Of a stretch of 43,178 nt of DNA, positions 1-7,329 are shown one piece after another (within the stretch, counting starts at the first letter, position 1; every line of letters begins with the position of its first letter). Under the pieces are notes generated by a model. That model was not told the origin of the DNA and did not search any database. It saw nothing but the letters and a program-made list of their open reading frames with translations. Position numbers and translations under genes: made by a program. The stretch spans positions 1-43,178 of IMG/VR virus record IMGVR_UViG_3300042542_002782. The stretch is one strand, 5' to 3'. Origin of the DNA: a virus.

Positions 1-40
1 GTTTTATTAGCTGCATCGCTTGCTCAAACGTTAAATACAT
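1..40 (-). CDS. 5' fragment of the DNA-binding protein gene (duplicate of the 43091 start)
   Basis: The reverse-strand ATG at 38-40 and the following codons are the same bases as the start of the gene at 42657-43091. The fragment is cut by the window edge; it is not a second gene and disappears when the repeat is collapsed. Confidence 0.9.
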   Translation of the reverse strand, partial: MYLTFEQAMQLIK

Positions 41-60
41 ATCTTATTTTTAAAAAAAAA

Positions 61-84
61 CCGCCTGAACTTCAAAACAGGCGG
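61..84 (-). terminator. Intrinsic terminator of the SSB operon
   Basis: CCGCCTG and CAGGCGG form a 7-bp stem around a 10-base loop (AACTTCAAAA). On the minus strand the stem is followed by nine T residues. It lies 64 bases past the SSB stop and just before the ATG of the next minus-strand gene, so it separates or attenuates two leftward transcription units. The loop happens to contain the AACTTCA motif seen before several start codons. Confidence 0.85.
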
Positions 85-147
85 CCCAAACTAAAGACCA
101 ATGAGTACAACAAAGAAAAAATAAGATAAATATTTTATTTTTGCAAC

Positions 148-504
148 TTAAAACGGCAAATCAGTATCAAATTCTGTTTGTGGTATAACTTCAACTTCTA
201 CTGTTTGCGCTTTTTGACCTGTATTTATTTTTCTGCAATACGAAGCGATAATATCAGTATAGTATTTGCCCTCGTGTTCCCGGTATTCTATTTTACCTTC
301 AATAAAAAGCATATCGCCTTTTTCAAGTTTAATGTTATTCCAATAGCTGACTTGATGCCATTGGGTTTTTTCCTGCCATTCGCCGTTTTTGTCTTTGCTA
401 CTTTCAGATGTTGCAAAGCTAAATTTTGTTAGCGTTTTTTCGCCAAATGTTTTTTGCTCAGGTTCTTTTCCGACCCGACCGATTAGTGTAACGCGGTTTA
501 CCAT
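148..504 (-). CDS. ssb: Single-stranded DNA-binding protein
   Basis: A 118-residue OB-fold SSB. The N-terminus (MVNRVTLIGRVGKEPE) and the central WHQVSYWNN and KGDMLFIEGKIEYREH segments are characteristic of bacterial and phage SSBs. The C-terminus ends in an acidic tip, DTDLPF, the conserved docking peptide for replication and repair partners. It is shorter than host SSBs (about 160-180 residues) because the linker is reduced. It is the last gene of a leftward operon and is followed by a strong terminator. It should coat ssDNA during replication and cooperate with the RecE/Rad52-like pair at 10271-11569. Confidence 0.95.
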   Translation of the reverse strand: MVNRVTLIGRVGKEPEQKTFGEKTLTKFSFATSESSKDKNGEWQEKTQWHQVSYWNNIKLEKGDMLFIEGKIEYREHEGKYYTDIIASYCRKINTGQKAQTVEVEVIPQTEFDTDLPF

Positions 505-718
505 CGTATTTTTTTTTATTTGTTAAAGAATGATTATTAGCTTTTAATTTTCCCTTTGACCAGATATTAAAGTCATCAAAGAAAAATGTTTTTACATCAC
601 CTAATTTATAATATTGATTTTCACGTGTGCAGATAGCTTTATAATTACCCATCGGTAAGTGCTGTATTATTAGCCATTCATCGCCCTCTGTTTTATCGTG
701 AAAAAATCGGTACATCAT
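458..718 (-). CDS. Hypothetical protein, about 86 aa
   Basis: I do not recognise the family. The frame is open from 790, but that start lies deep inside the upstream endolysin gene. The Met codons at 718 and 715 give a modest overlap with the endolysin stop (693) and are preferred, without a clear ribosome site. The product is basic at its C-terminus (GKPRYTNRSGRKRT) and contains a WLIIQHLPMGNYKAI segment. Its end overlaps the first 47 bases of ssb in another frame, which implies translational coupling. No signal peptide or membrane segment is visible from the chosen start. Confidence 0.6.
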   Translation of the reverse strand: MMYRFFHDKTEGDEWLIIQHLPMGNYKAICTRENQYYKLGDVKTFFFDDFNIWSKGKLKANNHSLTNKKKYDGKPRYTNRSGRKRT

Positions 719-1217
719 AAACCCAAAGGTCATATTTTTCAATGACACTAATAAGTATTTCAGCATATTTTTTTTCGGTTGCATATCCACATTTTTTTAG
801 ACCGTGCGCCCATGCTTTATAATTTAATCTGCTTAGCTTTGTCAGGTGCCTGTAATGTTTAGATGTTAGCAGCTTTGAATGATCACGATATGACCACCAT
901 GCGGATTTATACACTTGAAATTTATCGCGCGGTGTATCGTCTTTATAAATAGCATATTTGCCCCTACCGCGATACTTTACGCCAAAGTGATTATTATGTT
1001 TAACGGCTAAACTTGAACGGCCTGCATTGGATTCTATAATGCCCTGTGCTAATGTAATACTTACAGGTATGTTATAAAGTTTCGCTTCTTGCTTTGCAGT
1101 CTTTAAAAAGCGGTTTATATAACGTTCAATGTGGTTTTGTTTTGGCTGCTTTTTTAGTGCCGGGAACGTTGCAGAAGTGAATAGTACTACTGCCAAAATT
1201 AAAATTGCTGTTTTCAT
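693..1217 (-). CDS. Glucosaminidase (GH73/FlgJ-like) endolysin with signal peptide
   Basis: 174 residues. An N-terminal hydrophobic segment (residues 3-19) looks like a Sec signal or signal anchor. The rest matches the mannosyl-glycoprotein endo-beta-N-acetylglucosaminidase family: SITLAQGIIESNAGRS around residues 53-67 with the likely catalytic Glu62, NNHFGVK at 75-81, and an AWAHGLKKCGYAT segment near the C-terminus. It should cleave the glycan backbone of peptidoglycan in the periplasm. A small membrane protein lies directly upstream. It is one of several wall-active proteins in this genome. Confidence 0.9.
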   Translation of the reverse strand: MKTAILILAVVLFTSATFPALKKQPKQNHIERYINRFLKTAKQEAKLYNIPVSITLAQGIIESNAGRSSLAVKHNNHFGVKYRGRGKYAIYKDDTPRDKFQVYKSAWWSYRDHSKLLTSKHYRHLTKLSRLNYKAWAHGLKKCGYATEKKYAEILISVIEKYDLWVYDVPIFSR

Positions 1218-1223
1218 GTGTGT

Positions 1224-1469
1224 TTAAGTTAAAATGTTTACTAATGCTGCGCCTGTTGCATAGCCTACACCATAGCATAGCGCAAGTTTTAAGCGGTCAA
1301 GGTTGTTTTTAGCTTCGATTTGATAGGCAAGGAAGGGCAAGCCTAAAAACGGTCCTATAAACGCCCAAAAAACCATCGGCAAAAGCTGCCTATCTGAAAC
1401 AGCTGAAATATAAAACGTGCTTGCTATCTCGATGATGACAGCAGCTACGAATAGAATTAAATATTTCAT
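1224..1469 (-). CDS. Small membrane protein next to endolysin (possible holin or accessory)
   Basis: 81 residues from the ATG at 1469 (the frame is open further upstream, but that part overlaps the previous gene). There are three hydrophobic stretches: MKYLILFVAAVIIEIASTF, LLPMVFWAFIGPFLGLPFLA and LALCYGVGYATGAALVNIL. The ATG overlaps the stop of the upstream gene as ATGA, so the two are probably translationally coupled. The position immediately before the endolysin fits a lysis role, but a better holin candidate is at 40691-41149. Similar small membrane proteins occur in many phages without assigned function. Confidence 0.7.
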   Translation of the reverse strand: MKYLILFVAAVIIEIASTFYISAVSDRQLLPMVFWAFIGPFLGLPFLAYQIEAKNNLDRLKLALCYGVGYATGAALVNILT

Positions 1470-1639
1470 TTTAAAAGTTGCTCGTTTAGCTGTTTGATTA
1501 CGTCTTTGAATGCAAATGGAAAACAAGTATATTCCCAAAGATAGAAATCACATTGCTCGTCTGTCCATTCAGACCTAAAATGTTTTACCCAATCTATGAA
1601 AGGCATTTTGTTTGCCATGTCGATAGTTAGTTCTGTCAT
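1466..1639 (-). CDS. Hypothetical protein, 57 aa
   Basis: A short gene. From the ATG at 1639 the frame runs 57 codons to a TGA that overlaps the next ATG. The product starts MTELTIDMANKMPFIDWV and ends KQLNEQLLK. It is rich in aromatic residues (FRSEWTDEQCDFYLWEY). Upstream is AACTTTAAGACATACACACC, a variant of the A-rich leader seen before other small genes. The family is unknown. The ATGA coupling with the membrane protein and lack of internal stops support it as real. Confidence 0.7.
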   Translation of the reverse strand: MTELTIDMANKMPFIDWVKHFRSEWTDEQCDFYLWEYTCFPFAFKDVIKQLNEQLLK

Positions 1640-1737
1640 GGTGTGTATGTCTTAAAGTTAAAAAATGCTGTCTTTCCAGCTGTCAGGTTAGTTTTTGTTT
1701 AGCGGCCTGCCTATTCTGGAACTACCAAAACCAAGTA

Positions 1738-1932
1738 TCATTTGTATTCAATAGTTACATTATACCCTAAATGCTCAAGTATTTGCCTAACAATGCTTTC
1801 AGTATCTGTATTATGACATTCAAGTTCAACGCCGTTAACATTTGTTATTGTGCCAAAATCATGACAGCACCCATCCCCGCAGGTGCTGTCATAATCTTCT
1901 AATGTGATGTTAAGGTTTTTTGTAGGTTTCAT
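1738..1932 (-). CDS. Small cysteine-rich hypothetical protein, 64 aa
   Basis: Started at the ATG at 1932; a GTG five codons upstream is possible. The product begins MKPTKNLNITLEDYDS and has a Cys/His cluster, CGDGCCHDFG, plus a later ECH, which could bind a metal ion. The N-terminus overlaps the end of the preceding gene by about 20 bases. Function unknown. It belongs to the run of very small minus-strand genes downstream of the promoter at 3885-3914. About 100 bases without a gene follow before the ATG at 1639; I see no convincing element there. Confidence 0.7.
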   Translation of the reverse strand: MKPTKNLNITLEDYDSTCGDGCCHDFGTITNVNGVELECHNTDTESIVRQILEHLGYNVTIEYK

Positions 1933-2149
1933 TGTAGTAGGTTTCACCTGATATTAACTTATGGCTGCCATCCTCTTGAAGTTTGGCAATCAAGCCGTGA
2001 GCCTCTATTATCTGCTGCTTTTCCATTTCGATGGCTGCTTTGACAAACTCAGGTAAGCATCTAATTGAATGTATTTTGTCTGAATATACTATTTCAATCT
2101 TGCCAGTTTCAATTTGTTGAACTAACCATTCTACTGCTGTCTGTTTCAT
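1910..2149 (-). CDS. Conserved small phage protein (MKQTAVEWL type), 79 aa
   Basis: Start chosen at 2149 (MKQTAVEWLVQQIETGKI), which sits one base past the upstream stop; an in-frame Met six codons earlier overlaps that gene. The N-terminal MKQTAVEWL motif and a central EMEKQQIIEAH helix recur in small hypothetical proteins of Bacteroidetes phages. It is probably helical and cytoplasmic. I know no function. Confidence 0.75.
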   Translation of the reverse strand: MKQTAVEWLVQQIETGKIEIVYSDKIHSIRCLPEFVKAAIEMEKQQIIEAHGLIAKLQEDGSHKLISGETYYNETYKKP

Positions 2150-2150
2150 T

Positions 2151-2306
2151 TCATTTCTTTTTATCAATTAACAAAATTAAACCAATACCAAAGCATAAAC
2201 CGCCAATAAAACAAAATACTAACATAAGATAAAGTTTTTCAAGTGTTAAAGCCATTGTTAAACCAGCTAATAAACCAGCGCAGGCGCTAATAATTATATT
2301 TTTCAT
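2151..2306 (-). CDS. Two-helix membrane protein, 51 aa
   Basis: Started at the ATG at 2306, which overlaps the upstream gene by 20 bases. The product is nearly all hydrophobic: IIISACAGLLAGLTMALTL, then LYLMLVFCFIGGLCFGIGLIL, and a basic tail IDKKK. The tail predicts a hairpin in the inner membrane with the C-terminus in the cytoplasm. Size and topology fit a class II holin or a small superinfection or membrane-active protein, but nothing specific supports either. Confidence 0.6.
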   Translation of the reverse strand: MKNIIISACAGLLAGLTMALTLEKLYLMLVFCFIGGLCFGIGLILLIDKKK

Positions 2307-2619
2307 ATAGAAGGTCATCAAGTTGGTTATGAATTTGGTTGTCAATATAAGCATCGTAATCTGATTCATCTTGACTTCTTAAACATTCTTGCAAAAGTTC
2401 TTCAACTTCATCATAAGTCATATTAAGCATTATTGCAAGTTCATCAGTTGTGTATTCAGTATCATCTATTGTAGTGCTTAGAATCTCAAAAAAAGCATCT
2501 TCATCGGGTTCAAGTGGTACGCCGTATCTGTCGCGAGATCCGCGGCAATATTCGTTATATTCGCCTGTAATAATTAAAATTTTGTCGTTTGGCATTAAAT
2601 AATCTGTTGTCGTTTTCAT
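2287..2619 (-). CDS. Acidic hypothetical protein, 110 aa
   Basis: Starts MKTTTDYLMPNDKILIITGEYNEYC and is strongly acidic (EPDEDAFFEILSTTIDDTEYTTDELA). Residues about 70-90, TDELAIMLNMTYDEVEELLQECL, resemble a helix-turn-helix style repeat. The ATG is preceded at fixed distance by AACTTCT (AACTTCT-N4-ATG). Function unknown. Confidence 0.75.
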   Translation of the reverse strand: MKTTTDYLMPNDKILIITGEYNEYCRGSRDRYGVPLEPDEDAFFEILSTTIDDTEYTTDELAIMLNMTYDEVEELLQECLRSQDESDYDAYIDNQIHNQLDDLLYEKYNY

Positions 2620-2621
2620 TT

Positions 2622-2861
2622 TTAGAAGTTTTTTAAGTTAATAATTTCATTTAATACGTCAAAATAATACTGCACTACCTCAGTAGTTTTTTCATCTGTC
2701 AAATCGTGTACTAATAAATCTGATACAACGCAGTCGCCTAATTCATCAGCAACCATTAAACAAATGTTTATAGTATGTAGCTTTTCTACATCGTTCATTT
2801 GTTGCCAGCGACCAAAGCTATAACGTTCTATTAGTTCGGTTGCTTTATCCTTTGGTGTCAT
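2622..2861 (-). CDS. Hypothetical protein, 79 aa
   Basis: Starts MTPKDKATELIERYSFGRWQ at an ATG that overlaps the upstream stop (ATGA), so translation is probably coupled. AACTTCA lies two bases before the ATG. Phage proteins with PKDKAxELIxRY starts are common and unassigned. The product is helical and acidic, with no signal peptide or membrane segment. Confidence 0.75.
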   Translation of the reverse strand: MTPKDKATELIERYSFGRWQQMNDVEKLHTINICLMVADELGDCVVSDLLVHDLTDEKTTEVVQYYFDVLNEIINLKNF

Positions 2862-3061
2862 TCTGAAGTTAATAATCTGTTTGTTAATGTCTGAATCTGT
2901 TCTATTTCTTCGTACGTAATTTCATAAATTTCGATAATTGATTTTATATCTTGCAAATCATTATCGGCTAATGCTATGTAAAGATTTAAAAGCATTGCTG
3001 AAATTTGTTCTGATGTGTAGGCTTGAATGATTAAGCGGTGGTAGATTTTAAATATTTTCAT
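2858..3061 (-). CDS. Hypothetical protein, 67 aa
   Basis: Starts MKIFKIYHRLIIQAYTSEQ and is followed by helical, glutamate- and isoleucine-rich sequence (IYEITYEEIEQIQTLTNRLL). No known family recognised. The stop overlaps the next gene's ATG, and the start lies within the end of the preceding gene, so it belongs to a tightly packed coupled cluster. Confidence 0.65.
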   Translation of the reverse strand: MKIFKIYHRLIIQAYTSEQISAMLLNLYIALADNDLQDIKSIIEIYEITYEEIEQIQTLTNRLLTSE

Positions 3062-3245
3062 GTATTGTTAAATATCTATCGGTTAACCAAATGCCTATTT
3101 TATCTTCAAGTCTGTACATGTACTGATAAGAATCAGTAAACTTAATATCAATAATTTTAGATGTGTACGGCTTTGTCATTCTGTCATCATAGGTAACTAT
3201 ATCGCCTATGTTAAACTTGCTGGTAAATGTGATAATTCTTTTCAT
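3048..3245 (-). CDS. Hypothetical beta-rich protein, 65 aa
   Basis: Start chosen at 3245 (MKRIITFTSKFNIGDIVTY) because it is preceded by AACTTCACACAATG and clears the upstream gene by 13 bases; the frame is open for eight more codons upstream. The FNIGDIVTYDDR...IIDIKF pattern resembles small SH3/KOW-like barrels used by phage proteins of unknown role. Confidence 0.7.
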   Translation of the reverse strand: MKRIITFTSKFNIGDIVTYDDRMTKPYTSKIIDIKFTDSYQYMYRLEDKIGIWLTDRYLTIHENI

Positions 3246-3258
3246 TGTGTGAAGTTTT

Positions 3259-3498
3259 TTAAAGTTCAATTAAAAATGTTTTACCGGGTTCAAACAAATG
3301 TTCAAAACCTTTTTTATCCATGTCTGTATAAACACCGCATTCAAATGTACTGCCTAATCCGTTGCAGCAAATCATGCTGCCGTAAATCATTCCAGAATCT
3401 GCACTCACTTCAATGTGAGTTTCTTGTAAGTTTTTAGATTCTTCTATAACCCAATACTCAGCTAATAGCGCTGCTTTTAAATCATTAATAGTTTTCAT
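3259..3498 (-). CDS. Hypothetical protein, 79 aa
   Basis: Starts MKTINDLKAALLAEYWVIEE. The ATG has the best example of the leader motif (AAAAAACTTCACACAATG). Cysteines occur in SMICCNGLGSTFECG. It is soluble and acidic. Function unknown. Confidence 0.7.
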   Translation of the reverse strand: MKTINDLKAALLAEYWVIEESKNLQETHIEVSADSGMIYGSMICCNGLGSTFECGVYTDMDKKGFEHLFEPGKTFLIEL

Positions 3499-3531
3499 TG
3501 TGTGAAGTTTTTTGTTGTTAAAGTATGTTTA

Positions 3532-3843
3532 TTATAATATTTTATATCCGTGTTCAGTATGTATTAGTTGTATTTTTTCAATTGTATTATTATATTTTGC
3601 AATTACACCTTCATTATTAAAATTTTCTTCAATAAATTTACCTTGAAAAATAAAAGCTATACCATTTGAGTTTTTTACATAATTAGAATATTTTTCAGCT
3701 ATTTTTCTTGATTGAAAATATAATGATTCTTCATCATTTAATTCAAAACAACAAATACCTTTTAATTCTGTGTTATTAAAACCATTGTAAGATATTTCAT
3801 TTTGCGTTGGTTCAATTTCTGTAAATCTTAAATATGTGTTCAT
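3532..3843 (-). CDS. AT-rich hypothetical protein, 103 aa
   Basis: First gene after the minus-strand promoter at 3885-3914. The product starts MNTYLRFTEIEPTQNEISYN and is rich in Asn, Ile, Lys and Glu; the coding sequence is noticeably more AT-rich than its neighbours, which suggests recent acquisition. AACTTCA-N4-ATG precedes the start. Function unknown. Confidence 0.7.
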   Translation of the reverse strand: MNTYLRFTEIEPTQNEISYNGFNNTELKGICCFELNDEESLYFQSRKIAEKYSNYVKNSNGIAFIFQGKFIEENFNNEGVIAKYNNTIEKIQLIHTEHGYKIL

Positions 3844-3884
3844 AATCTGAAGTTTTTTTGTTGTTATTTAATCAAATCCTGACA

Positions 3885-3914
3885 CGAAGATACAACCCTT
3901 TTTTATATTTCAAA
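3885..3914 (-). promoter_or_regulatory. Bacteroidetes-type promoter for the small-gene operon
   Basis: On the minus strand TTTG (complement of 3911-3914) is followed, 18 bases later, by TATCTTCG (complement of 3885-3892), one base off the Bacteroidetes consensus TTTG-N19-TAnnTTTG. It reads into the gene starting at 3843 and the leftward cluster ending with ssb. An A/T-rich block shared with two other promoters lies just upstream (3917-3939). Confidence 0.7.
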
Positions 3915-3916
3915 CT

Positions 3917-3939
3917 ATTTTTATAAAAATTTTTATAAA
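3917..3939 (-). repeat. A/T-rich palindromic upstream element, copy 1 of 3
   Basis: The sequence ATTTTTATAAAAATTTTTATAAA next to a CAAA (minus-strand TTTG) recurs with few changes at 17694-17715 and 33580-33601, each time immediately upstream of a minus-strand promoter. It resembles an UP element or an operator. Confidence 0.65.
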
Positions 3940-5648
3940 TTTTTTAAATTTATTGAAACGCAGCGCCCCGACATACCTGCAGCAAAACGCGTATTACTTC
4001 GGCGTGATGCGCCTTTAAGCCTTAAAAGAATAGTATTCCATGATATTTGCCAAGGTGTACCGCTTAAAACTTTTTTTACATAAACAGATGTATTTAGTAT
4101 CAATAAGTCGTCACCAATTACGCGAATACCTAAACGCATTAAACGTTCGTTTGCTTCTGCCTGCGATGGCTTAACTGATGGCTGATAATTAAATGCGCAT
4201 TCTACTAATTCTCCTATCGTTTTATTGCCTACATAGTTTTCAGCTTCTATTCGTATTTCTTGACTTAAAATCTGTTGCAAACATCTTTGTTCATCTGTTA
4301 GGTCTTCTTTGTCTTCTTCATATTTGCGCATTTCTAAAATTGCGTTTGCTTCTTCTAATGCTATTTCGGCCGTTACCGGGTCATCGTGCAGCGTATGCCA
4401 CCAACCGCCCATAAGCGCACCAAACTGATCACCTACTGCCCTATCTTCAGTTAATAACGATACTGCGTTTGTGAATAGCTTTATGCTTTTTTGTATGTTA
4501 TCTGCTAAGTTTAGCATTCTCGCCTGAAAACGTGGCCCGAAGTCATCTGTAATAACTTTATTTTTTAGCTTTTCAAGTTCGTTAAATTGTTTCGGGTCGG
4601 GTAACTTCTTTAGTTCCAAAACACAAAAACGCCGCTTATCTGAATCATTAACAAGTTGCGGGTTTATGCTTACAAATAAAAAACAGCTTCTTACAAAATA
4701 ATCAATTGCTTTGCCATCTTTGCCGCCCTTAGCTATTGCAGGTGATTTCTCACTACTTGCGGCCCTTGCTAATCCTATTATTTCCTGCATCCGTTGTGCT
4801 GCGCGTTCATCGTTGCCTTCACCTTCATCAATTGTTACAGGTAACGCATCACTATTTAATTTTTGCCTCACTGCTGGTTCGGTTGCCGCTGTGCCTTGAA
4901 CACTAACGGCAATGTTACCTATAACTTCATTTATAATATTTTCTAAAACCCATGATTTGCCGTTTCCCCTTGGGCCTGTTATCCAAACGTGAGGCCGCCA
5001 TTTTAATATACCTGAAATTGGCGCCAATGCTAACCAACCTGATAATAGTATAGCATCGGCCTTTGTTTGCCAATTCAATTTATTTAACATCTTAGGTATC
5101 ATACCCGCCTCAGTAGGCAACAGCGCGGATTCAATTGGCATATCAATTGCCTTATTATAAACATAGCTGTATTTAGTATCTAAGCCGCCTAAATTGTAGC
5201 GCTTTTTATCCTGTATAAGCTGTTGCCCGGCATGAAATACAACGCCGTTTTTTTCCTGCCATGCACCGCGACCGCGTATGTTTTCAGTATTATAAAAACC
5301 TATTGCATTACAGAAATTTATAAGATAATCTGCCGCCGTGGTAACTTCGTAATTACTATTGTCGCGGTTCGGAAAACTTGTTACCCAAAATTCTAACGGC
5401 GCTATGCTCAATAAATTAGCCTTGTTTATTGTTACAGCTTTATACTTTACAATGGACATTGTTGAACGAATGTAGAAATAGTAAAGCATTTGACCATCTT
5501 CAGTTCCCCAGCCTAACGGCCGAAAATAGCCACCTATAAAACCTTTTTTATCGGTTTCAGGTGCTGATGCTGCTGGCCGTTCTGCTTTAGGTTTCTTTGT
5601 ACTCTGTTTGGGTTTTTGTTCCCAATCAATTGGTTTTTGTTGTTTCAT
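3933..5648 (-). CDS. P-loop ATPase, putative DUF927-like replicative helicase/primase component
   Basis: 571 residues. The Lys/Pro-rich N-terminus (1-35) looks disordered. Walker A is GPRGNGKS at 225-232; the Walker B-like stretch LPVTIDEGE is at 269-277; SINP at 327-330 may be sensor 1. This arrangement fits DUF927/primase-helicase type ATPases of phages, where the ATPase acts as hexameric helicase. Its ATG overlaps the stop of the DnaB N-terminal domain protein (4-base overlap), so the pair may form one replisome unit. I see no primase zinc finger or TOPRIM motif. Exact family uncertain. Confidence 0.75.
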   Translation of the reverse strand: MKQQKPIDWEQKPKQSTKKPKAERPAASAPETDKKGFIGGYFRPLGWGTEDGQMLYYFYIRSTMSIVKYKAVTINKANLLSIAPLEFWVTSFPNRDNSNYEVTTAADYLINFCNAIGFYNTENIRGRGAWQEKNGVVFHAGQQLIQDKKRYNLGGLDTKYSYVYNKAIDMPIESALLPTEAGMIPKMLNKLNWQTKADAILLSGWLALAPISGILKWRPHVWITGPRGNGKSWVLENIINEVIGNIAVSVQGTAATEPAVRQKLNSDALPVTIDEGEGNDERAAQRMQEIIGLARAASSEKSPAIAKGGKDGKAIDYFVRSCFLFVSINPQLVNDSDKRRFCVLELKKLPDPKQFNELEKLKNKVITDDFGPRFQARMLNLADNIQKSIKLFTNAVSLLTEDRAVGDQFGALMGGWWHTLHDDPVTAEIALEEANAILEMRKYEEDKEDLTDEQRCLQQILSQEIRIEAENYVGNKTIGELVECAFNYQPSVKPSQAEANERLMRLGIRVIGDDLLILNTSVYVKKVLSGTPWQISWNTILLRLKGASRRSNTRFAAGMSGRCVSINLKNL

Positions 5649-6256
5649 TGTCTTACTATTTGTTTGCCAACGTTAAACTTTTTGATATTTTGCATTAGAT
5701 CACGTACGGTATCAAAAACATCGTCAGTATCAGCGATAATTGAATTTATCATATTTATGCCTACTTTTATAAGTTCGCGCTGAACATGCTTTTGAATTAG
5801 TATTCGTGCGTGGTATTCTAAATTTGCAGAACTTGCTACCCGGTTTGTTAATTCAGCTAAATATGCAGGGCCACCGCAACGGTATTTTAATTTTTCAGCT
5901 ACGGTAATAATATCTACTACTTCAACCGATTGGCAAAGTTCAAAAATAAGTTTGTGATTATCAAAATAAAAGTGTTCAGGGCTTAAAAAATTAACTTTAT
6001 CGCGGGCGTTATTATCTACTAATATGGCACCTAAAATAACCTGTTCTAAGTCTTTTGAATGTGGGAAGGTAATTTGTTTTTCAAAAAAACTTTGCTCTTT
6101 TTCTTCAAGTGCTATAATGATATTTTGCAGCGTTAAAAGTTGCCGTTCTTTAAGTTGTCTATAATTTTGGCGCTTAGTATCGTCTTTAATATAAGCATCC
6201 ATTTTTAATGCTTCATCTTTTAATTCTGATAGTAGGTTATCCGCTTCTGTTTTCAT
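5645..6256 (-). CDS. Free-standing DnaB N-terminal domain protein
   Basis: 203 residues. After a helical lead (1-60), the segment HSKDLEQVILGAILVDN...LSPEHFYFDNHKLIFE...VDIITVAEKLKYRCGGPAYLAELTNR is the DnaB N-terminal domain, which mediates hexamer assembly and primase contact. The RecA-like helicase domain of DnaB (about 250 residues) is absent, with no Walker A motif. It overlaps both neighbours by four bases (VRR-NUC gene upstream, P-loop ATPase downstream). Inference: it supplies the N-terminal collar to the neighbouring ATPase, or binds host DnaB or primase. Confidence 0.85.
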   Translation of the reverse strand: MKTEADNLLSELKDEALKMDAYIKDDTKRQNYRQLKERQLLTLQNIIIALEEKEQSFFEKQITFPHSKDLEQVILGAILVDNNARDKVNFLSPEHFYFDNHKLIFELCQSVEVVDIITVAEKLKYRCGGPAYLAELTNRVASSANLEYHARILIQKHVQRELIKVGINMINSIIADTDDVFDTVRDLMQNIKKFNVGKQIVRQ

Positions 6257-6627
6257 ATCTCATCCGCTTTAAAGTCTTCATCTACCCAGCGCAAAATATC
6301 ACCGATGCCGCCCGATTTTCTGACTTGTTTAATAAAATTGATTTGTTCTTTTGTAGCTTTTCCGCTAAGGTTTTTAACTTCGAGGGCTGTAAATATAGCA
6401 ATTTTTTTACCTACCATATCTTTAGTTATAATTTTTTCAGTCCATCCGATTAAATCAGAACTACCAACGCATAAGCCAAATGTTATTTGTCGCGGTTCAG
6501 TTATAATAGGGCGGCTGTTTATTACCGCCCGTTTGCCCTGAAATGCTGTGCCCGTATTATTTCGAAATAAAATGCCGTGTTTGCTATGACGTGCTTGAAG
6601 GGCCTTGTATAAGTCTTGTTCTTTCAT
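6253..6627 (-). CDS. VRR-NUC domain nuclease
   Basis: 124 residues, the usual size for stand-alone phage VRR-NUC enzymes. Conserved elements: FRNNTG at 21-26, GSSDLIG at 55-61 (Asp58), ALEVKN at 81-86 (Glu83 and Lys85) and TKEQ at 92-95 (Gln95). These match the PD-(D/E)XK-type active site. Family members cleave branched or flap DNA and are often found in phage replication modules. The stop overlaps the next ATG. Confidence 0.9.
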   Translation of the reverse strand: MKEQDLYKALQARHSKHGILFRNNTGTAFQGKRAVINSRPIITEPRQITFGLCVGSSDLIGWTEKIITKDMVGKKIAIFTALEVKNLSGKATKEQINFIKQVRKSGGIGDILRWVDEDFKADEI

Positions 6628-6628
6628 G

Positions 6629-7045
6629 TTATCTATCTACTATTACTATTGAATTAGGATATTGTTTTAATGCGTTTATGTAATTTTCAACAAACGGCAC
6701 AAAATGAACATAAGTGCCCCAACCATTTGGCGAATCAAACTTACTAAAATAATCAGGTCTATTTTTTAGCAAATCTAAACCTTGTTCGATTATTTCTATT
6801 ATATCACTTGCAAAAATAGTTACTGAATCTTCAAATGACATTTGTATTTTGTAATCTTCGTTATGTACATAATCTTTATGCAGTTGATATGGTCGCCATA
6901 ATGCTTTGTAAATGCCAGCTTGTTCAGCCATTTCACAAAGATTGTGTGTTATGTTAGCACCATAAAGTTCTTCTTTTTCTTCATGAAAATTAACCATGTC
7001 ATAGCTAACATATTTTATTCTGTATAATCCAACATCTAAACTCAT
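6629..7045 (-). CDS. Conserved phage protein of unknown function, 138 aa
   Basis: The segments ANITHNLCEMAEQAGIYKALWRP and SPNGWGTYVHFVPFVENYINA are typical of a widely distributed but unnamed phage family, often next to replication genes. It is soluble with no catalytic signature I recognise. The start overlaps the previous gene's stop by four bases. Confidence 0.85.
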   Translation of the reverse strand: MSLDVGLYRIKYVSYDMVNFHEEKEELYGANITHNLCEMAEQAGIYKALWRPYQLHKDYVHNEDYKIQMSFEDSVTIFASDIIEIIEQGLDLLKNRPDYFSKFDSPNGWGTYVHFVPFVENYINALKQYPNSIVIVDR

Positions 7046-7329
7046 AATGATTTTTTTGATTTAGGTGAACAGCCAAGCCAAAAACTAAATGAAAACTGTT
7101 TAAGTCTATATCCTTTAATTTTATACTTTGCCATTGTTTCGTTAAAAATATCTTGCATTACTTTGTCTTCACATTCGTAATTCATAAACTTAATATCTTT
7201 TTGGCCGTGTTCGTTAAGTTCGGCATTAGCTACAAGTTCATCGAAATCTGCGGGCGGTTCGCTAACAGCATAAACCCGCCTAAAAATTTCTAAAAGTATT
7301 TCGTAATCAGTTAATTTTTTTCGAGGCAT
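7042..7329 (-). CDS. Hypothetical protein, 95 aa
   Basis: Starts MPRKKLTDYEILLEIFRRVY and ends in the basic tail GCSPKSKKSL. No known domain recognised. It overlaps the end of the transglycosylase-like gene by 19 bases and the next gene by four, within one operon. Probably cytoplasmic. Confidence 0.75.
   Translation of the reverse strand: MPRKKLTDYEILLEIFRRVYAVSEPPADFDELVANAELNEHGQKDIKFMNYECEDKVMQDIFNETMAKYKIKGYRLKQFSFSFWLGCSPKSKKSL

Larger units (their letters stand above)
1..127. repeat. 127-bp terminal direct repeat (copy 1), circular closure
   Basis: Bases 1-127 are identical to 43052-43178. A length of exactly 127 equals a common maximum assembler k-mer, so this is most likely the overlap left when a circular or circularly permuted genome is assembled, rather than a physical terminal repeat. 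Collapsing it gives a 43,051-bp circle. Confidence 0.95.

Noticed and set aside
1640-1737. Possible promoter or small gene between 1639 and 1738
   Set aside because: No TAnnTTTG box in the right orientation and no start codon with an open frame; only a short CTGTC direct repeat.
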